DNA of 64,000 nt from Acephala macrosclerotiorum (GCA_014904845.1 MU119266.1:1-64000); one strand, 5' to 3'. Counted from the stretch's first letter, positions 11,631 to 24,762 are shown. The notes: a model not told the origin generated them from the sequence alone. Made by a program: numbers and translations.

Positions 11631-11799
11631 ACCGGCCTTATTACTCCGAACACGACAAACCCTTCCACCAATGCGACAAAAATTCAGCACCAAAAGAACA
11701 ACCAACCTTGACTTCAGGGAATGTCGCGATGTATGGAGGTCAGGCTGGGTGACGTAACTTACTGTCGTAGTTATATCCGTCTATGACGAAGGCGGAATA

Positions 11800-12290
11800 C
11801 ACAGCTACAGAAGTGTGGCAGATAAATGACCCTTGGCATGTGTCAATGATAAGGGAATGCTGCAAGAGGAGACGCCCAGGAGCGAGGGAATGGGCTCATG
11901 GTGGGGGCTGACAAGGGGGAACATACGGTTGGAAAAGGATGGGGACAATTGGACCACTGGCAGATGTCAATTGTAAAGTGGAGGGACACAGTTTGGAAAT
12001 CCTGGACAGGGGATGCTCACCATTGGAAAGCGTCACAGACAACATGGCTTCCGCCAGTCAGTGATAAGGAAACACAGCTGGAAAAGTGCGGCAGACAAAA
12101 CGGCTTCAACTACAAGACTACTCTTCAGGGTTACATCAGGTATCATCGACAAGGGGAGACGATCCGTTAGGAGGGTGTGGGAATGACACCCGGGTGGTGT
12201 TTACGGCGAGGGAACACTGCAATGGAAGACATAGTTGGAAGGGCCTGGCGGATAAGATGGCTCCTGGAAGCTGATGGCGGTAAAGGCGAC
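11800..12290. repeat. Degenerate minisatellite-like array
   Basis: Motifs of the form GGAAAAG...GGCAGACAA..GGCTTC recur with heavy divergence, for example near 11930, 12030, 12078 and 12235, each preceded by variants of ACAGCTGGAAA or ACAGTTTGGAAA. Spacing is irregular, so this appears to be an old diverged tandem array. The reading frames across it follow the repeat and are not taken as genes. Confidence 0.4.
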
Positions 12291-13391
12291 GCATAGAATG
12301 AGCATACGATCAACGGTGAACAGAGAATTTTCATGGCAATGCCAATGGCCAATCACAGCTGCAGGTGATAAGCCTCAGCTTTCTGATCCACTCTAATAAC
12401 ATTTCCCATCATCTTCAGCGATGGCAGCGATCAAGATGGCACACCTTCCATTGACATTCCCATCAATACCGACTCATTTGCCGAAGTCTGGCGGCCGACA
12501 AATGATCTCCAGGTTCAACTTCAATGTCCAAGTTGTTGTACCGCTAATAGCGGTGGGCTCGAAATTTCGTTGCAGGACGTTGTGGTGGGAGGAAATGAAT
12601 GTGCAGTTGGTGGCGATGGTATCCAAATTCAGGATTTGTTGCATTAGCAGGGTCGGAATTGTCGGGAAGTGACGACCTCGATGGTTCGAGCGACAGCAGT
12701 TCATTGCTAGACGGGTCGGGTCGTGCTTACCGGCATAGGGGGGCAGGCTGGAGCGGGGTCTCAGGTAAGTTCCCAGCCGGTACTCGAGCTGCAGTACCCA
12801 GGCACTGGAACCACGACAGACCCAGCAGTCGCTTAGACTTCCTCTCACGGGCACAGTGCAGGTGCAGTACCGAGGTGCTTTCTGTTGAATTTTGATACAC
12901 ATATCGGAGAAAAACACGTTCATCCCTTCTGCGCAAACGGCCGGCCTTCGAGCCAGAAAGGGACAAGAACCGCGAGGAGTATTTGCAGACTTTCAGCCAC
13001 GTTGCCTCATAGCGGGGTAGTGGAGCTTGCAGCAGCCTCTCCGCACATGCGAAGGAGGATTCTGTGTCTTGAGGATCACTTGTGTACTTGAATTTGTACA
13101 CTGGAGATCACTCGTGGACTTGAGTTCGTGCAGGCTATGATCCGAGGTTTGCAAGTGTGAGGTCGGTGGCGATTTTGCTTTGGTGAGTCTAGTCGGCTTA
13201 GCAGCCGCTGCCATTTTAATCGTAGCCGCACATCACGTGGTTCTAGGCGAGTTTTCCTCCAAAGCCATACATAACTTTCAATTCCATTTTACTTTTACCT
13301 GAATCGCGTAGCCTTGGGCGCAGTCGCATTATAGGCTTGGAATCCTGCATACCGGGCCAAACCTGCAGTATAACCAACATTTAGCTTTACT

Positions 13392-13401
13392 GCCACGTGG
13401 C
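13392..13401. promoter_or_regulatory. Palindromic E-box GCCACGTGGC upstream of the PKS
   Basis: A perfect 10-base palindrome with a CACGTG core lies about 120 bp upstream of the PKS start; a second CACGTG occurs near 13236. CACGTG is the classical bHLH core. Whether any factor binds here is unknown, and CACGTG also occurs in several other spacers of this window. Confidence 0.3.
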
Positions 13402-13523
13402 TGGCCAGGCCATCCACCCCCGGCCGACCTACACCCACTTGGTTCCAAAACCATAGAGTTAGTATCCCCTCCGAATCATCTTGTAATCTCATGTAGTACA
13501 ATTCGACTCTACCTTCAATCAAC

Positions 13524-16500
13524 TTGAAGACAAATTCAATGCCTGTCTTCCCTTCGTTACTGGTCTTTGGACCACAGACAAATTTGCCTTCCCTAGAAGT
13601 CCTCGCTGAATTGCGACAAGTCTTGGTCGAAAACCCTCGGCTGGCCGGTCTTCGAAAAGCAGTGGAGGAGCTGCCGAAATTCTGGCAAGCTCTGACTGAA
13701 TTCGACCCAAAATTGTGTCACATTCCAGGGGCCAAATACCTTAGCGATCTCCAGCAATGGATTGTAGATGGTGTCTTCCCGAATCACCTCGACAGTCTGC
13801 CAAATGCATACGCTCTCCCTGTCACCATTCTTCTGCAGATAACTCAGTATGTTCAATACCTGGGCCGACTTGCAGTCAAAGATCCTCATCGCCTTGTGCT
13901 AAATGGACTTAACGACGGCGGAATTCAAGGCTTCTGCGTCGGTTTTCTCACTGCAATTGCGGTAGCCTGTTCTGAAAATGAGGAAGATATCGTAGCGATA
14001 GGTGCGGTAGCCTTGCGCGTGGCCGTATGTATAGGGGCGTATGTTGATCTGGATGGATGCTTTGCCAATCCACCAAACCAATATGCTTGTTTGGCCATTC
14101 GCTGGAGACCCGAAGATTACAAAGAGGGAATTGTCGACCTCATTCAAAATTATCCAGGTGTAAGACTCTTTCAAAAGCAGACTTGCTATAGAGCTGATTT
14201 TCCCGCAAAGGCATATATTTCGAGTATCAATGACGATGCCTGTGTCACTGTCACCGCGCCTGCTGCTAAGGTAGCAGATATGATTAAGGACTTTCAGGCT
14301 CGTGGGCTGCGCGCTAAGACTGTCCACGTGCAAGGTCGCTTCCATTCCGCAGTTCACTCGTCTGCTGTGGAGAAAATTATCGAGTTTTGCAACACCTTGG
14401 ACGACATGCGGTTCCCAACACTGGAGGAAGTGCAAGTTCCTCTGCGATCGACTCTCAACGGCGAGACCGTTGTTGCGGGGTCTCTATTCCGCTTAGCTCT
14501 TGAGTGTACATTGTTGAAACTACCCGACTGGTACAACACTATGAAGGCCGCTGTTTTTCAACTCCCTGCCACTCACAAGATTGCCTGTTTTGTAGGTTTT
14601 GGTAATCACATACCGCCTTCGTTATTGCAGGTTTCGAATCTACGGGTTTTATCATTGAGCAACTTCGAAGAATCTGCTGCACGGCTCGTCGAATCATCTC
14701 ATATCAATGGATCTGTCAATGGTGCATCCGTAAACGATACACACGATTCTACGAAGAGGACTTTGCCGAAAATACATCCACAAGAATCTGAATACCCTCC
14801 CCATGCTATTGCCATTGTTGGTATGGCATGCAGATTTCCTGGCGCTGATTCTCTGGATGAATTCTGGCAGCTGTTACTCTCAGGTGCTTCTATGGTTGAG
14901 CCTGCTCCATCCGAGAGACTCAAGCTGCCTGGGCAGACCGGTGACCACTCAAATACTAAATGGTGGGGTAACTTCTTACGCAATCCCGATGCCTTCGATC
15001 ACCGCTTCTTTAAAAAATCATCTCGCGAGGCCATTGCATGGGATCCGCAACAGAGAATACTGCTTGAAGTGGTGTACGAAGCTATGGAGTCATCTGGCTA
15101 CTTTGGACCCACCTCCAAATCGGCACGGGATGATTACGGATGCTATATCGGTGCAGTCATGAACAATTACTATGACAATGTTTCCTGCCATCCACCGACT
15201 GCATATGCCACTATTGGAACATCGCGTTGCTTCTTCAGCGGCAGCATCAGCCATTACTTTGGATGGACTGGACCCTCTTTGACCATTGATACAGCTTGCT
15301 CATCATCACTTGTTTCTATCAATGCCGCCTGTCGAGCAATAATGTCCGGAGAATGTTCACGGGCTATAGCTGGGGGTACCAATGTCTTTACAAGTCCGTT
15401 CGATTATCAGAATCTTCAAGCAGCAGGCTTTCTCAGTCCCACTGGGGCGTGTAAGCCGTTTGACATTTCCGCAGACGGCTACTGCCGCGGGGAGGGAGTC
15501 GGTGTGGTCGTCCTCAAGCCCCTGGCTGACGCCATCGAAGAGAAAGACAACATACTCGGTGTCATTGTAGGATCGGCGGCCAGTCAAAATGAGAATTGCT
15601 GTCATATCACGGTGCCTCATTCAAGGTCACAAGTCAATCTCTACAACAAGGTGATGAGCCTTGCCGGTGTTGTGCCAGAATCAGTATCCTATGTTGAGGC
15701 CCATGGCACTGGAACTGGTGTAGGCGATCCGATTGAGTGTCAGAGTATCCGTCAGGCTTTTGGGGGCGCTGACCGAGATCAAACCCTATATTTCAGCTCT
15801 GTGAAAGGCAACATCGGGCATACGGAAGCTACTGCTGGTGTTGCTGGCCTTATCAAAGTCCTCCTCATGATGCAGCATGGTAAAATACCAGCACAGGTGA
15901 ACCATTCCACGTTGAATCCAAAGATTCCACCATTGGAAGAAGATCGAATGGAAATTCCCCGTGGCGTGCTACCGTGGACTTCTCCTTTGCGCCTAGCTTG
16001 CGTCACCAGCTACGGAGCTGGAGGGAGTATCGCGGCTCTCATGGTTCGCCAAAAGCCGGGCAGTGTCTTCGATTCAGCAAAATCCGTCAATATGCAACTG
16101 TCAAAATATCCCCTTTTCATATCAGCGGCATCAGAAAACAGTCTCTCGATGTACTGCGAAAAGCTTCTGAATTATGTGGAACGCCTTTCATCACAGACAA
16201 CCACTAGGGCATTGCTGTCAGACTTGACATTCAATCTAGCCGACAGAGCGAACCATTCACTGCGGCATATACTTTCGACAACTGTCACTGATGTGGCTGA
16301 CCTCGAGAAGAAGCTCGCCGCTGCAGCCTCTGGGTCAGAAAATTTCAAGAGTGAATCGGCCAAAAATCCGATGCCTGTCGTGCTTGTGTTTGGAGGCCAA
16401 GAAAGAGATTTCATTGGGATTTCTGAAGAGCTTTGCCGATCCTCCTCGCTGCTTCGCCATCATCTCGATCAATGTGACAAGATTCTGAATTCACTTGGCT

Positions 16501-19500
16501 TCGATGGCATATATCCCGAAATCTTCCAATGCACACCAATCTCAAATCTGGTCACTCTCCATTCTGCGCTTTTTTCCGTCCAGTATGCCGTTGCCAAGGC
16601 TTGGATGGATTGTGGGCTTACAGTCAGCGCAGTCATAGGCCACAGCTTTGGGCAGCTGACAGCGCTCTGTATCTCTGGCTGTCTTTCCCTCGAAGACGCT
16701 CTCAAGCTCGTCGCAGGAAGAGCTTCTATCATGCTCAGGCTCTGGGGCCCTGAACGAGGATCGATGATGTGGCTAGGGACAGATCGGAAGAAAGTCTCTG
16801 AGGTTCTCAATTCGGTGAATGCCCGAGGGAATGGCGATAATGTTGAGATTGCCTGCTACAACGGCCCAAAGAGCCACGTCGCCGTCGGCTCTGTGCAGTC
16901 TATTGAAGACTTGGAGAAATTCATTACGAGCACTCCATCTCTTCGGGATTCAGTTCGTATGAAGAAATTGAAAGTTACGCACGGCTTTCATTCTAAGTTT
17001 ACAGACCCGTTGTTACCTGATCTTACGGCTTTGGCACAAACACTTACATGGAGACGTCCAACAATACACATAGAGACTTGCGATGATATCCGGAGCGTCA
17101 CTGAACCCAATTTCCGGCTGGCTGCAGAGCATACGAGACGCCCAGTCTTTTTCGACCAGGCGGTGAGAAGGCTCGCCCAACGGTACTCCGGGTGTACATG
17201 GCTCGAAGCAGGTCATGGATCATCCGTTATGCAACTCTTACGAGGTTGCCTCGCGGAAAATGAGGATCAAGAGAATCTTCTCCTGTCTTCCCAACTCGCG
17301 GCATCAAATGCAGAAAGCTCTCTCGCTGAAACAACAGTCAATCTGTGGAAGGGTGGTTACGCAGTGCAATACTGGTTCTTCCATCGACTCCAAAAACATC
17401 AGTACCAGTTCTTGACCCTGCCACCGTACCAATTCGAGAAATTACGACATTGGCTCCCGTTCTCCGGGCGAGCGGAAAACGCCAGTCTACCGGATCCTGT
17501 CGAAGAGACACCCAAACAAGAACTCTTATCATTCGTCGAATTCAAAGGCAACAGCAGAAAAGAGGCAATATTCCGCTTAAATCCACAGAGCGATAGATAC
17601 CAGACCTTATTGGGCGGTCATGTCATGGCAGGCCAGGCTCTTGCGCCCGCATCGCTATCCTTCGAGGTGGTTGCTCGAGCCGCATTGTTCCTTCACTCTG
17701 GTTCGGCATCCGCTTCCTACGTCCCTTGCGTCGAATCCCTACACATGAAGTCTCCGATTGGTGATGACCGCAACAGAGATATATTGCTCTGCCTGACCCG
17801 CATAGAAGACTTACGGCCATCTTGGTCGTTCGCTATCTCAACCCAGACGCAGCAACAAAATGGAAAACTCAGCGAGCGTTCTGAGCATACTACGGGAACA
17901 GTTTATCTCGAGATGCGAGATGATGCCCGAGCTGCGCGGACCTTCAAACGGTTCGAGAAATTGGTCGGGCTTAGCGACTGCAGTCAAATTATGAATAATC
18001 CCCTGGCGGAAAAGATGCAAGGAAATCACATCTATCGAGCATTCAACCAGATTGTCTACTATGGTGAAGAATTTCGAGGCATAAATAGCGTCGCTTGTGT
18101 AGGCCTAGAAGCTGCCGGCAGGGTGGCAATGTTTGTAGATCCGGACGCGGCGCCTGATCAGCGTCTCTGCGACACCCCAACGATTGACAGCTTCATGCAG
18201 TTCGCCGGCTTTCTGGTGAACTATTTCAACAACCCTAGCTTGGAAGATGTATTTGTTTGCAATAAGATTGAACACATTGAGATTGGTGGCAGCTATACTC
18301 CAGATGCAAAAGAGTGGGTCGTGTACTCGAACATGACCGAAGACGGTAGCCACGAGGCATCGTCCGATGTGTATGTTTTTGAGGCCGAAAGCAAGAAGCT
18401 AGTAATGGTAGCATTTGGCTTCCACTTCTCCAGGATGGCTCAGTCGTCACTAGCGAGAGTACTGAAGGGTGTCAACAGATCAGGTGAGATTGGGCAGCCA
18501 TCGAGCAAGACCATCAGCCAGAGGAGCGAGAAAGCTCGTATCGAAGCGTCTGAAAGTTCTGCAGAGGAAAATTCTGGGACACGCGCCAATCTGTTTGACG
18601 TATTGCACAATGTTACAGACGTACCCCTGGAGGATTTAAGGGATGAATCAACACTTGACGACCTCGGAATCGACTCACTAATGGCCACTGAACTGTTGAA
18701 TGACATCCGGTCAGCTTTTGGAGTTGCAATTGACCTGACGACCTTTTTATTCTTCCCCAACGTTCATGCAATCTGGACATATCTTGACTCGAAATTGGGC
18801 AAGCCAACTTCCTCAGACACTCCTGGAGTTCACGCGTCGTCCAAAGAGTTGGATACTTCTGGCCAGAATGGGATCTCCGCGGATGCAACTTCGCTCGCTG
18901 AAAGTCCTCCGAGGACTCTTCAAGGCGCGCCCAGAATGGCAGGTTCGTCAAGCCGGCCTCTTATCGTTGACGCATATAATGCGTTTGAAGAGATTCAGTA
19001 CGGATACGGTCGACTCGCGACGGAAACAAAGGCGACCAACTTTTGGACCAAAGTCTATCCGGAGCAGTCACGGCTCATTCTAGCATATATCGTGGAAGGG
19101 CTCGCAGCTCTTGGATGCGATATGAAATCATTCAAACCAGGTGATGTGATACCGGAAGTTCAGTCCCTACCTAGGCACAAGAAACTTGTGCTCCAATTCT
19201 ACCATATGCTGGAGGATGCGCATCTTCTCTCGGTCCAAAAGGGCGGCTTTCTCCGAACAGATGTCCCTGTCGATGCTACGCCAGCAGATACTATCTACCG
19301 AGAGATACTTGAAGCATATCCTGACCACGCCAATGTCCACAAGTTGGTCAAAGTCATTGGATCACAGCTTGCTGCATGCCTCACCGGTGACGAAGATGGC
19401 CTGCAGCTGATCTTTGGTGACAAAGTTAACAAGCGAACCTTGGAGGATGTATACGAAAATTGGCCACTCCTTCGAACACCCACGCTCTTGCTCGGAGATT

Positions 19501-21336
19501 TCCTCGTGAAAGCTTTCTCCAATTCCAATGGATGTGGAAAATTTCGCATCTTGGAAGTTGGAGCAGGTACAGGAGGCACGACTCGATTTATCGTAGATCA
19601 TCTCAAGCGTCATGGAATCCCCTTCGAGTATACTTTCACTGATATATCAGCATCCCTGGTTGCCGCTGCGAAGAAGCACTTCAAGGGAGTCGAGGGCATG
19701 GTGTTCGAGGTACTGGATATCGAGAAGACACCAATAAATGAGCACATCGGGGCTTTCCATGTGATAATCGCTACCAACTGCATCCATGCAACAAGAAGAC
19801 TTGACCAGTCGCTGTTGCACCTTCACAAAATGCTTCGCGAGGACGGCGCATTGACTCTCGTGGAGATCACGAAGAACATGTACTGGCTTGACATTGTCGT
19901 AGGCCTCTTTGAAGGATGGTGGTTGTTTGAAGATGGCCGATCACATGCTTTAGTCAGCGAAACCCATTGGGAGCGTTGCATGAAAGAAGCAGGGTTCAGA
20001 GAAGTGGCATGGACTGATGGTAGTATACCTGAAGCACAAACAGTCCGGATAATTGCTGGTTTTCCATCGGTGCGTCCAGACTCCAAAGGCTCCTCAAAAG
20101 ACAACAAGAGCACGCCATCACAGGTTTCGATGGAAACAGTCGTCTACAAGCAGTTGGGTAACATGGAAATACACGCGGATGTGTACTACCCTCTTAACTC
20201 CGACTCTACATCTAGGAAAATGCCAATCGGTAAGTCTGCAGTTGAAGATATTGAAGTTCCCAATAAATGGTGATCACTGCTGACCCTAAAAAGCTTTGAT
20301 GATACATGGAGGTAGTCATATGATCTTTTCTCGCAAGGATATTAGACCAGCTCAAACGCGCCTTTTACTCAAGATGGGATTTCTCCCTGTAAGTATAGAC
20401 TATAGACTTTGTCCAGAGGTCACCCTTTCTGAAGGACCTATGGTCGACGTCTGCGACGCACTAGCATGGGCCAGACATGAATTACCTCGCTGCAAGCTCC
20501 GGCATTCCGGCCTTCAAATTGATGGCGAAAGAGTTGTAGTTGTTGGGTGGTCATCAGGCGGTCAACTCGCCATGTCCCTAGCCTGGACTGCTCCACAAAG
20601 AGGACTAAGGCCACCAGAAGCTATTCTAGCCTTCTACTGTCCTACAGACTATGAAGATGAGTGTAAGGCACAACGATTATTCTGTTTTGTGTGGGAACTC
20701 TTTTTACTGATACATCGTGTCAGGGTGGCGCAATCCTATACAGCCCATAGGTGCTGAAGACGCTGGAGACGACTACGACCTCTTAGAGGCCATCCAGGAC
20801 GAACCAGTAAGTTTACAGAATGCCAAAGAGAACCTCAGAGACATATATTGAGCTAATCCCTAACTCAAAAGATTACAAACTATGGTGTCGTAGGAGCTTG
20901 GGAGCCGCTGTCAGATCCACACAGTCGTACCGATCCACGTTGTCGCATCATGCTCCACATCAACTGGAAAGCACAAACACTGCCCATAATTATCGGCGGA
21001 CTTCCGAGCAAGAACAAAATCGCCAATTCAGACATGCGCAAATGGTACCACCTTCCACAGCCAGCGCAAGAAGCAATTGTGGCTGTCAGTCCGCTAGCTC
21101 AGATTGTACGTGGCAATTACCACACACCGACGTTCTTTATCCATGGCACGAATGATGATTTGATACCGTGGCAACAATCCCTGACGACTTATAACGCCCT
21201 CGCTGAGCAAGGTGTTGTTGCTGGTCTGGAGCTGGTTCAGGGAGCCCCACATATATGTGATACTAGTAGCGACCCCGAATCAGAAGGTTGGAAGGCGGCT
21301 TTGAAGGGATACAAGTTTATTAGTTCTTTTGTTTAG
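13524..21336 (+). CDS. Non-reducing polyketide synthase, SAT-KS-AT-PT-ACP-CMeT-esterase
   Basis: Iterative type I PKS expected to build a methylated aromatic polyketide from acetyl and malonyl units. Exons 13524-20229, 20294-20662, 20724-20806 and 20872-21336 (introns 64, 61 and 65 bp) give 2540 residues, like characterised enzymes of this architecture. SAT has GFCVG (Cys138). KS has DTACSSS (Cys592), His727 and His766. AT has GHSFG (Ser1041). The PT domain has His1366 and Asp1555. One ACP carries LGIDSL (Ser1718). The C-methyltransferase has EVGAGTGG (from 2011). The C-terminal alpha/beta-hydrolase has HGGSH, GWSSGG (Ser2322), Asp2481/2482 and His2513; it spans all three introns. There is no KR, DH, ER or reductase domain. 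This layout is known from 3,5-dimethylorsellinate and 5-methylorsellinate synthases (AusA, MpaC), so a related product is inferred. Met at 13539 (MPVFPSLL) is an alternative start. No tailoring gene is adjacent. Confidence 0.95.
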
Positions 21337-22137
21337 TTCCGTTTGCCTAGTTTCATTTGTCTGGTTTTGTCTAGGAATAAATTGAACGAATTTTTCTTTT
21401 TTTCTTTTTTTTCTATTTTTCTTTTTTTTCTATTTTTCTTTTTTCTTTTTTTTTTCTCTTTTGGTTAAAATTGAAAAAAATTTCTTTTTTAAAAAAAAAA
21501 AAAAAAAAATTTTCCCCCCCCGTCCGCTTTGAGGAATATCGACTTTTCTTAAAGTCACGTGTTTATCATGTGATATCAACGCTAAAGACGCTTGCTGGTT
21601 TTACCCCGTGTTTTTGACCCCTGTCAAAATGATCAGTTTTAGGGGGCAAAAGAATGCAGAAAGTCCTTGATTCTACCAGAGATCTAGAGGACACCTTTTA
21701 ATCATAGACACCTAAAACACTAAGTGTTCCACGCCAATTCACGTGATTTAGGGCATCCCAGACCAACATTTTGACAACCCACCATCGCAAGGCTTGATCA
21801 CATGACAGTCGGTACACCTATAGCGGGAATGAGTGGGTTGGAGCTTGGCGCATGTCTTGGGACTCATGAAATGAATGGTTGGTTGGCCCTTGAGGTTCGT
21901 TCTACAAATACTTGCTAGTTGCTGGAGGGGAGTTGGGTAGTGTTGTAGATGTGGGGGACATGTTGTATTGTTTTAGGATAGTGGTAAGGTTTCGAGAAGG
22001 GTGGCCTTTTTGTTACATGGAGGGAGCCATAAACCACTTAGTGTTTTACCCTGAGCCAATACGGGTTACAGCAGTTCTGGAATAAGATTTGCATTGGCTC
22101 TCAAATTATGACACCACAAAGACGCAGTTTCCCAACC
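21337..22137. other. Spacer with pyrimidine-rich tract downstream of the PKS
   Basis: The first 170 bp beyond the PKS stop contain a T-rich tract of repeated TTTTTCTTTTTTTTCTA-type units (about 21390-21462), followed by A- and C-runs to about 21520; it may include the PKS 3' UTR. A 14-base inverted pair, TAAAACACTAAGTG near 21712 and CACTTAGTGTTTTA near 22035, brackets about 320 bp and might mark an old element, but no further terminal similarity was seen. No gene is supported. Confidence 0.5.
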
Positions 22138-23650
22138 CTACTTACCTCCTACACCTTTTCCTTCCATCTTCATACCATTCCCACCATTCCCACTGTTCAA
22201 GGAACTCGCCCTAGACCGAGGCCCGCTTAACTTGAGCCTTGATATCACCTTTCCAGCCATAGGACTCGACGGCTTACTCCTCTCCCTCTCCCTCTCCCTC
22301 TCTCTCTCTATCTCCACCTCCACCTCCTTCGCCGCTACTAATGATTGTGATTTCGTTAGCGCGACTCCATCGGTGATTAGAGCCCACTGGCCATCCTCTA
22401 TAAGACAGATCCGAGGGAAAATCACAAGCAGCTCCTCGCCTCCTTCAACAACCCTCGCCGTGTTTTGTTCTCCATTGACGGTGCCGCCTTCTTCGAAACT
22501 GAGTAGTTGCCATTCGAAATCGCCATCTAGCGCAAATAGAGGCTCGAACTTCTCTCTTGTACACTGCACGATCTGCCAGGCTTCGAGAGCTTGTTGTACG
22601 ACTTTCTCTAAGCCTGACTTAAACTTTTTGCATTGGACAGCGGAGAGTACATCCTGAGTATATGAAGCAACTTCTGTAACAACTTGCTCTACCCTCTTCG
22701 AAGCATTTCCAGCTTGCTTTTCGGGTTCTATAGAAAGCAGGAGAGCGCGGAGATGGGATTCTTTTTTGCTATTCGCCGCTGCCAGATCGACTAGAAGTGG
22801 GCGAATCCCGTCGCCTCCGCCCTCACCCTCGCCCAGATTATAGGTCGGATGGAATATATGCTGGTCAATACACCTTGAGATAATGGCTAGCATTGCGGCA
22901 ATGCGCATTCGCTTTGCTGCTGGGGAGTTGGACCGTGGAAGGGGAAGACGATTCAGAACTTGAGACTCTCTGAACTGCTTCCAAGTTTCCAGACGAGTGC
23001 CCAGATTCTGGATTAATTGGATGTTAGCCGACTTTTTCTAACTTGCAAGCGGCGGACTTACCTCGAGCTTATCTCCCGGGACATCATCTTTGAAATGTGA
23101 TTCCACTAGTTGGCGAGCAGATCCCCACATCGTGTCCAGTTGCTTGATCCTTGGATAACGTTAATTTGGGCACGTTTTATTTGAAGGAAAGTCCGGCTTA
23201 CCATTTTTCATCTTCATGTAGCTTCTTTGCAAACCCCTCGAGTTCGCTGAGTTTTGTTGTCTTCTGCTGTAGAGAGGCATTTTTCGCTTGGAGATCTTTC
23301 AGTTCATTGTCGGTATTGGAAACTTTAGTGGTCAAATTGTTGAGACTCTCATCCTTCTCTTTCAAGCTTTGCTGTAGCCTTTTTATTTCCGCATTGGCAG
23401 CCGTCGCCTTCTCCTCCTCGTCCTCCAACGATTTCTTGGCTCGATCAAGCTGTCCTTGTAAGTTTTCCTGATCTTGATTCCACTTCTTGTTCTGCGTCTC
23501 ATATAACTTCAATGCGTCTTTGAGGCTATCCGTATGCCTGGTTTCGAGGCTGGCAATCTCTTCTTTGACTAGATCTAATAAGTTCTCAGCAACTGTGCCA
23601 AGAGCTTCCGTGATACGAGTTTTTACAGCTTGCAAGGGATCGGCTGACAT
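22138..23650 (-). CDS. Coiled-coil fungal protein of unknown function
   Basis: Exons 23202-23650, 23062-23149 and 22138-23007 (introns 52 and 54 bp) join in frame to 468 residues. Residues 1-150 form a long Glu/Lys/Leu-rich coiled coil (for example SLKEKDESLNNLTTKVSNTD). The middle has a compact helical region (IISRCIDQHIFHPTYNL) that looks conserved among filamentous ascomycetes. The tail has an ER dipeptide repeat encoded by a CT-microsatellite (about 22275-22310) and a Ser/Gly-rich end. There is no signal peptide or membrane segment. Oddly, the stop codon lies inside a perfect splice-donor sequence (GGTAAGTAG); use of it with the acceptor near 22078 would replace the last residues with a very short alternative end. 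I do not know the function. Confidence 0.75.
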
Positions 23651-24360
23651 CTTGACAGAATGTTCTCAAGCCAGTTGGTCTTGAGAGAATATGCTCGTTT
23701 GAGACTGCAATTCACGGACGCGAGGAGGAAATATATGTGGCCATATGCTCAAGCCTTGTAAAAGATCCAAAAAGATCTATTGAGCGAGCATGTGAGGCAG
23801 CACAAAGACCCACAGTCAAGTTCGTCCGCATTTCATCTGCTTGGCCCACCATCAAAATGTCCGCCCCTGATGTTGTCTGCATTTGGACCCATGCAGCAAC
23901 GACGGCAGGGACATCAACGCACAACTGACAATAACCAGCCAGGTTTAGCACTAATCAAATAACAGTATATCAGCGAACAAATAGAGCAGCTGTTCGCGCA
24001 GCCTCGTTTTTTGATGATATGCATGCTAATGATAATGAGTCAGTGCGTTGTTGCCAGAGAGTGCAGCCTTGGTTGGATCACTTGATGTTTGGAGTCACAA
24101 TGCGGGGTCACTCATTCTTTTGCCGTGCCACGAATCCGTCTGTCTTTGGATAACCTAAACTAGATAGCCTTTAACGTTCGCATGTTTGAATCCGCTTCCA
24201 GTTTTTGTGATGCAGGAGGCCTCCAAGCGCAATGTGATGCAGGAGGCCTCCAAGTGCAATGTGCAACAAGACTGTTGGATGCACAACCAGGCTGACTCTT
24301 TCTAACCATAAGTCGAGTAGTCCGAAGTTGGGACACGCACAGACCGGGGGTCAGCAAGTA
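23651..24360. other. Spacer with a 27-bp tandem duplication
   Basis: No gene is supported here. It includes the presumed promoter of the coiled-coil gene on the left and a two-copy tandem repeat on the right (24208-24261). A short frame at 23712-23951 has no recognisable motifs. Confidence 0.45.
24208..24261. repeat. 27-bp tandem repeat, two copies
   Basis: The unit begins TGATGCAGGAGGCCTCCAAG and is directly repeated once; the copies differ at a single base. Its length of nine codons means copy change would keep frame, but no gene is recognised over it. Confidence 0.85.
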
Positions 24361-24700
24361 ATAATAAAGGAAAAAAAAGAATAATAAATATTTTGCAAAC
24401 TATTTACAAAGCGTTCGAAGAAAAAATAAAAATAAAAATATTTTATTTTATTATTATTGTAATTTCAAGATTCTAATTTAATAAAAACGTTATTAAATAT
24501 ATTAGTTTTATTATAATTTGAAATTATAATAGTATTTATAAAAAAAATTATATATTAAATTTTTTTTAAAAAATAATTTTATAATAAAATATATAATAAT
24601 AATAACTATATATAATTTATATATATTAAAAACATATACGTATAAAATACTTAATTATAAATTTTATTTATTTTTTAACAATACTCCGCTATTCAATGCA
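24360..24700. repeat. AT-rich, RIP-like island
   Basis: A short, strongly AT-biased block with no coding capacity, directly upstream of the RTA1 pseudogene. The composition matches the other islands. No terminal repeats were recognised. Confidence 0.6.
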
Positions 24701-24762
24701 AAGTTCTTTTACTTGATAATTAATATTAGTATATTCTTTTTCAAACCATACAAATGAAACTA

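Larger units (their letters stand above)
10274..13523. other. Repeat-rich spacer between the regulator and the PKS
   Basis: About 3.2 kb in which no reading frame has recognisable motifs; the frames on both strands look like chance. It holds several tandem arrays (10660-10790, 11518-11630, 11800-12290, listed separately) and the presumed PKS promoter with E-box-like CACGTG sites near 13236 and 13394. Lineage-specific unspliced genes cannot be excluded. Confidence 0.5.

Noticed and set aside
12474..12923. 149-codon minus-strand frame in the regulator-PKS spacer as a gene
   Set aside because: No domain, no codon or motif support, and overlapping frames of similar length exist on the other strand.
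21391..21520. Pyrimidine/poly-A tract after the PKS as a terminator or retroposon tail
   Set aside because: It is simple-sequence DNA without inverted ends or target duplication; eukaryotic terminators are not defined this way.
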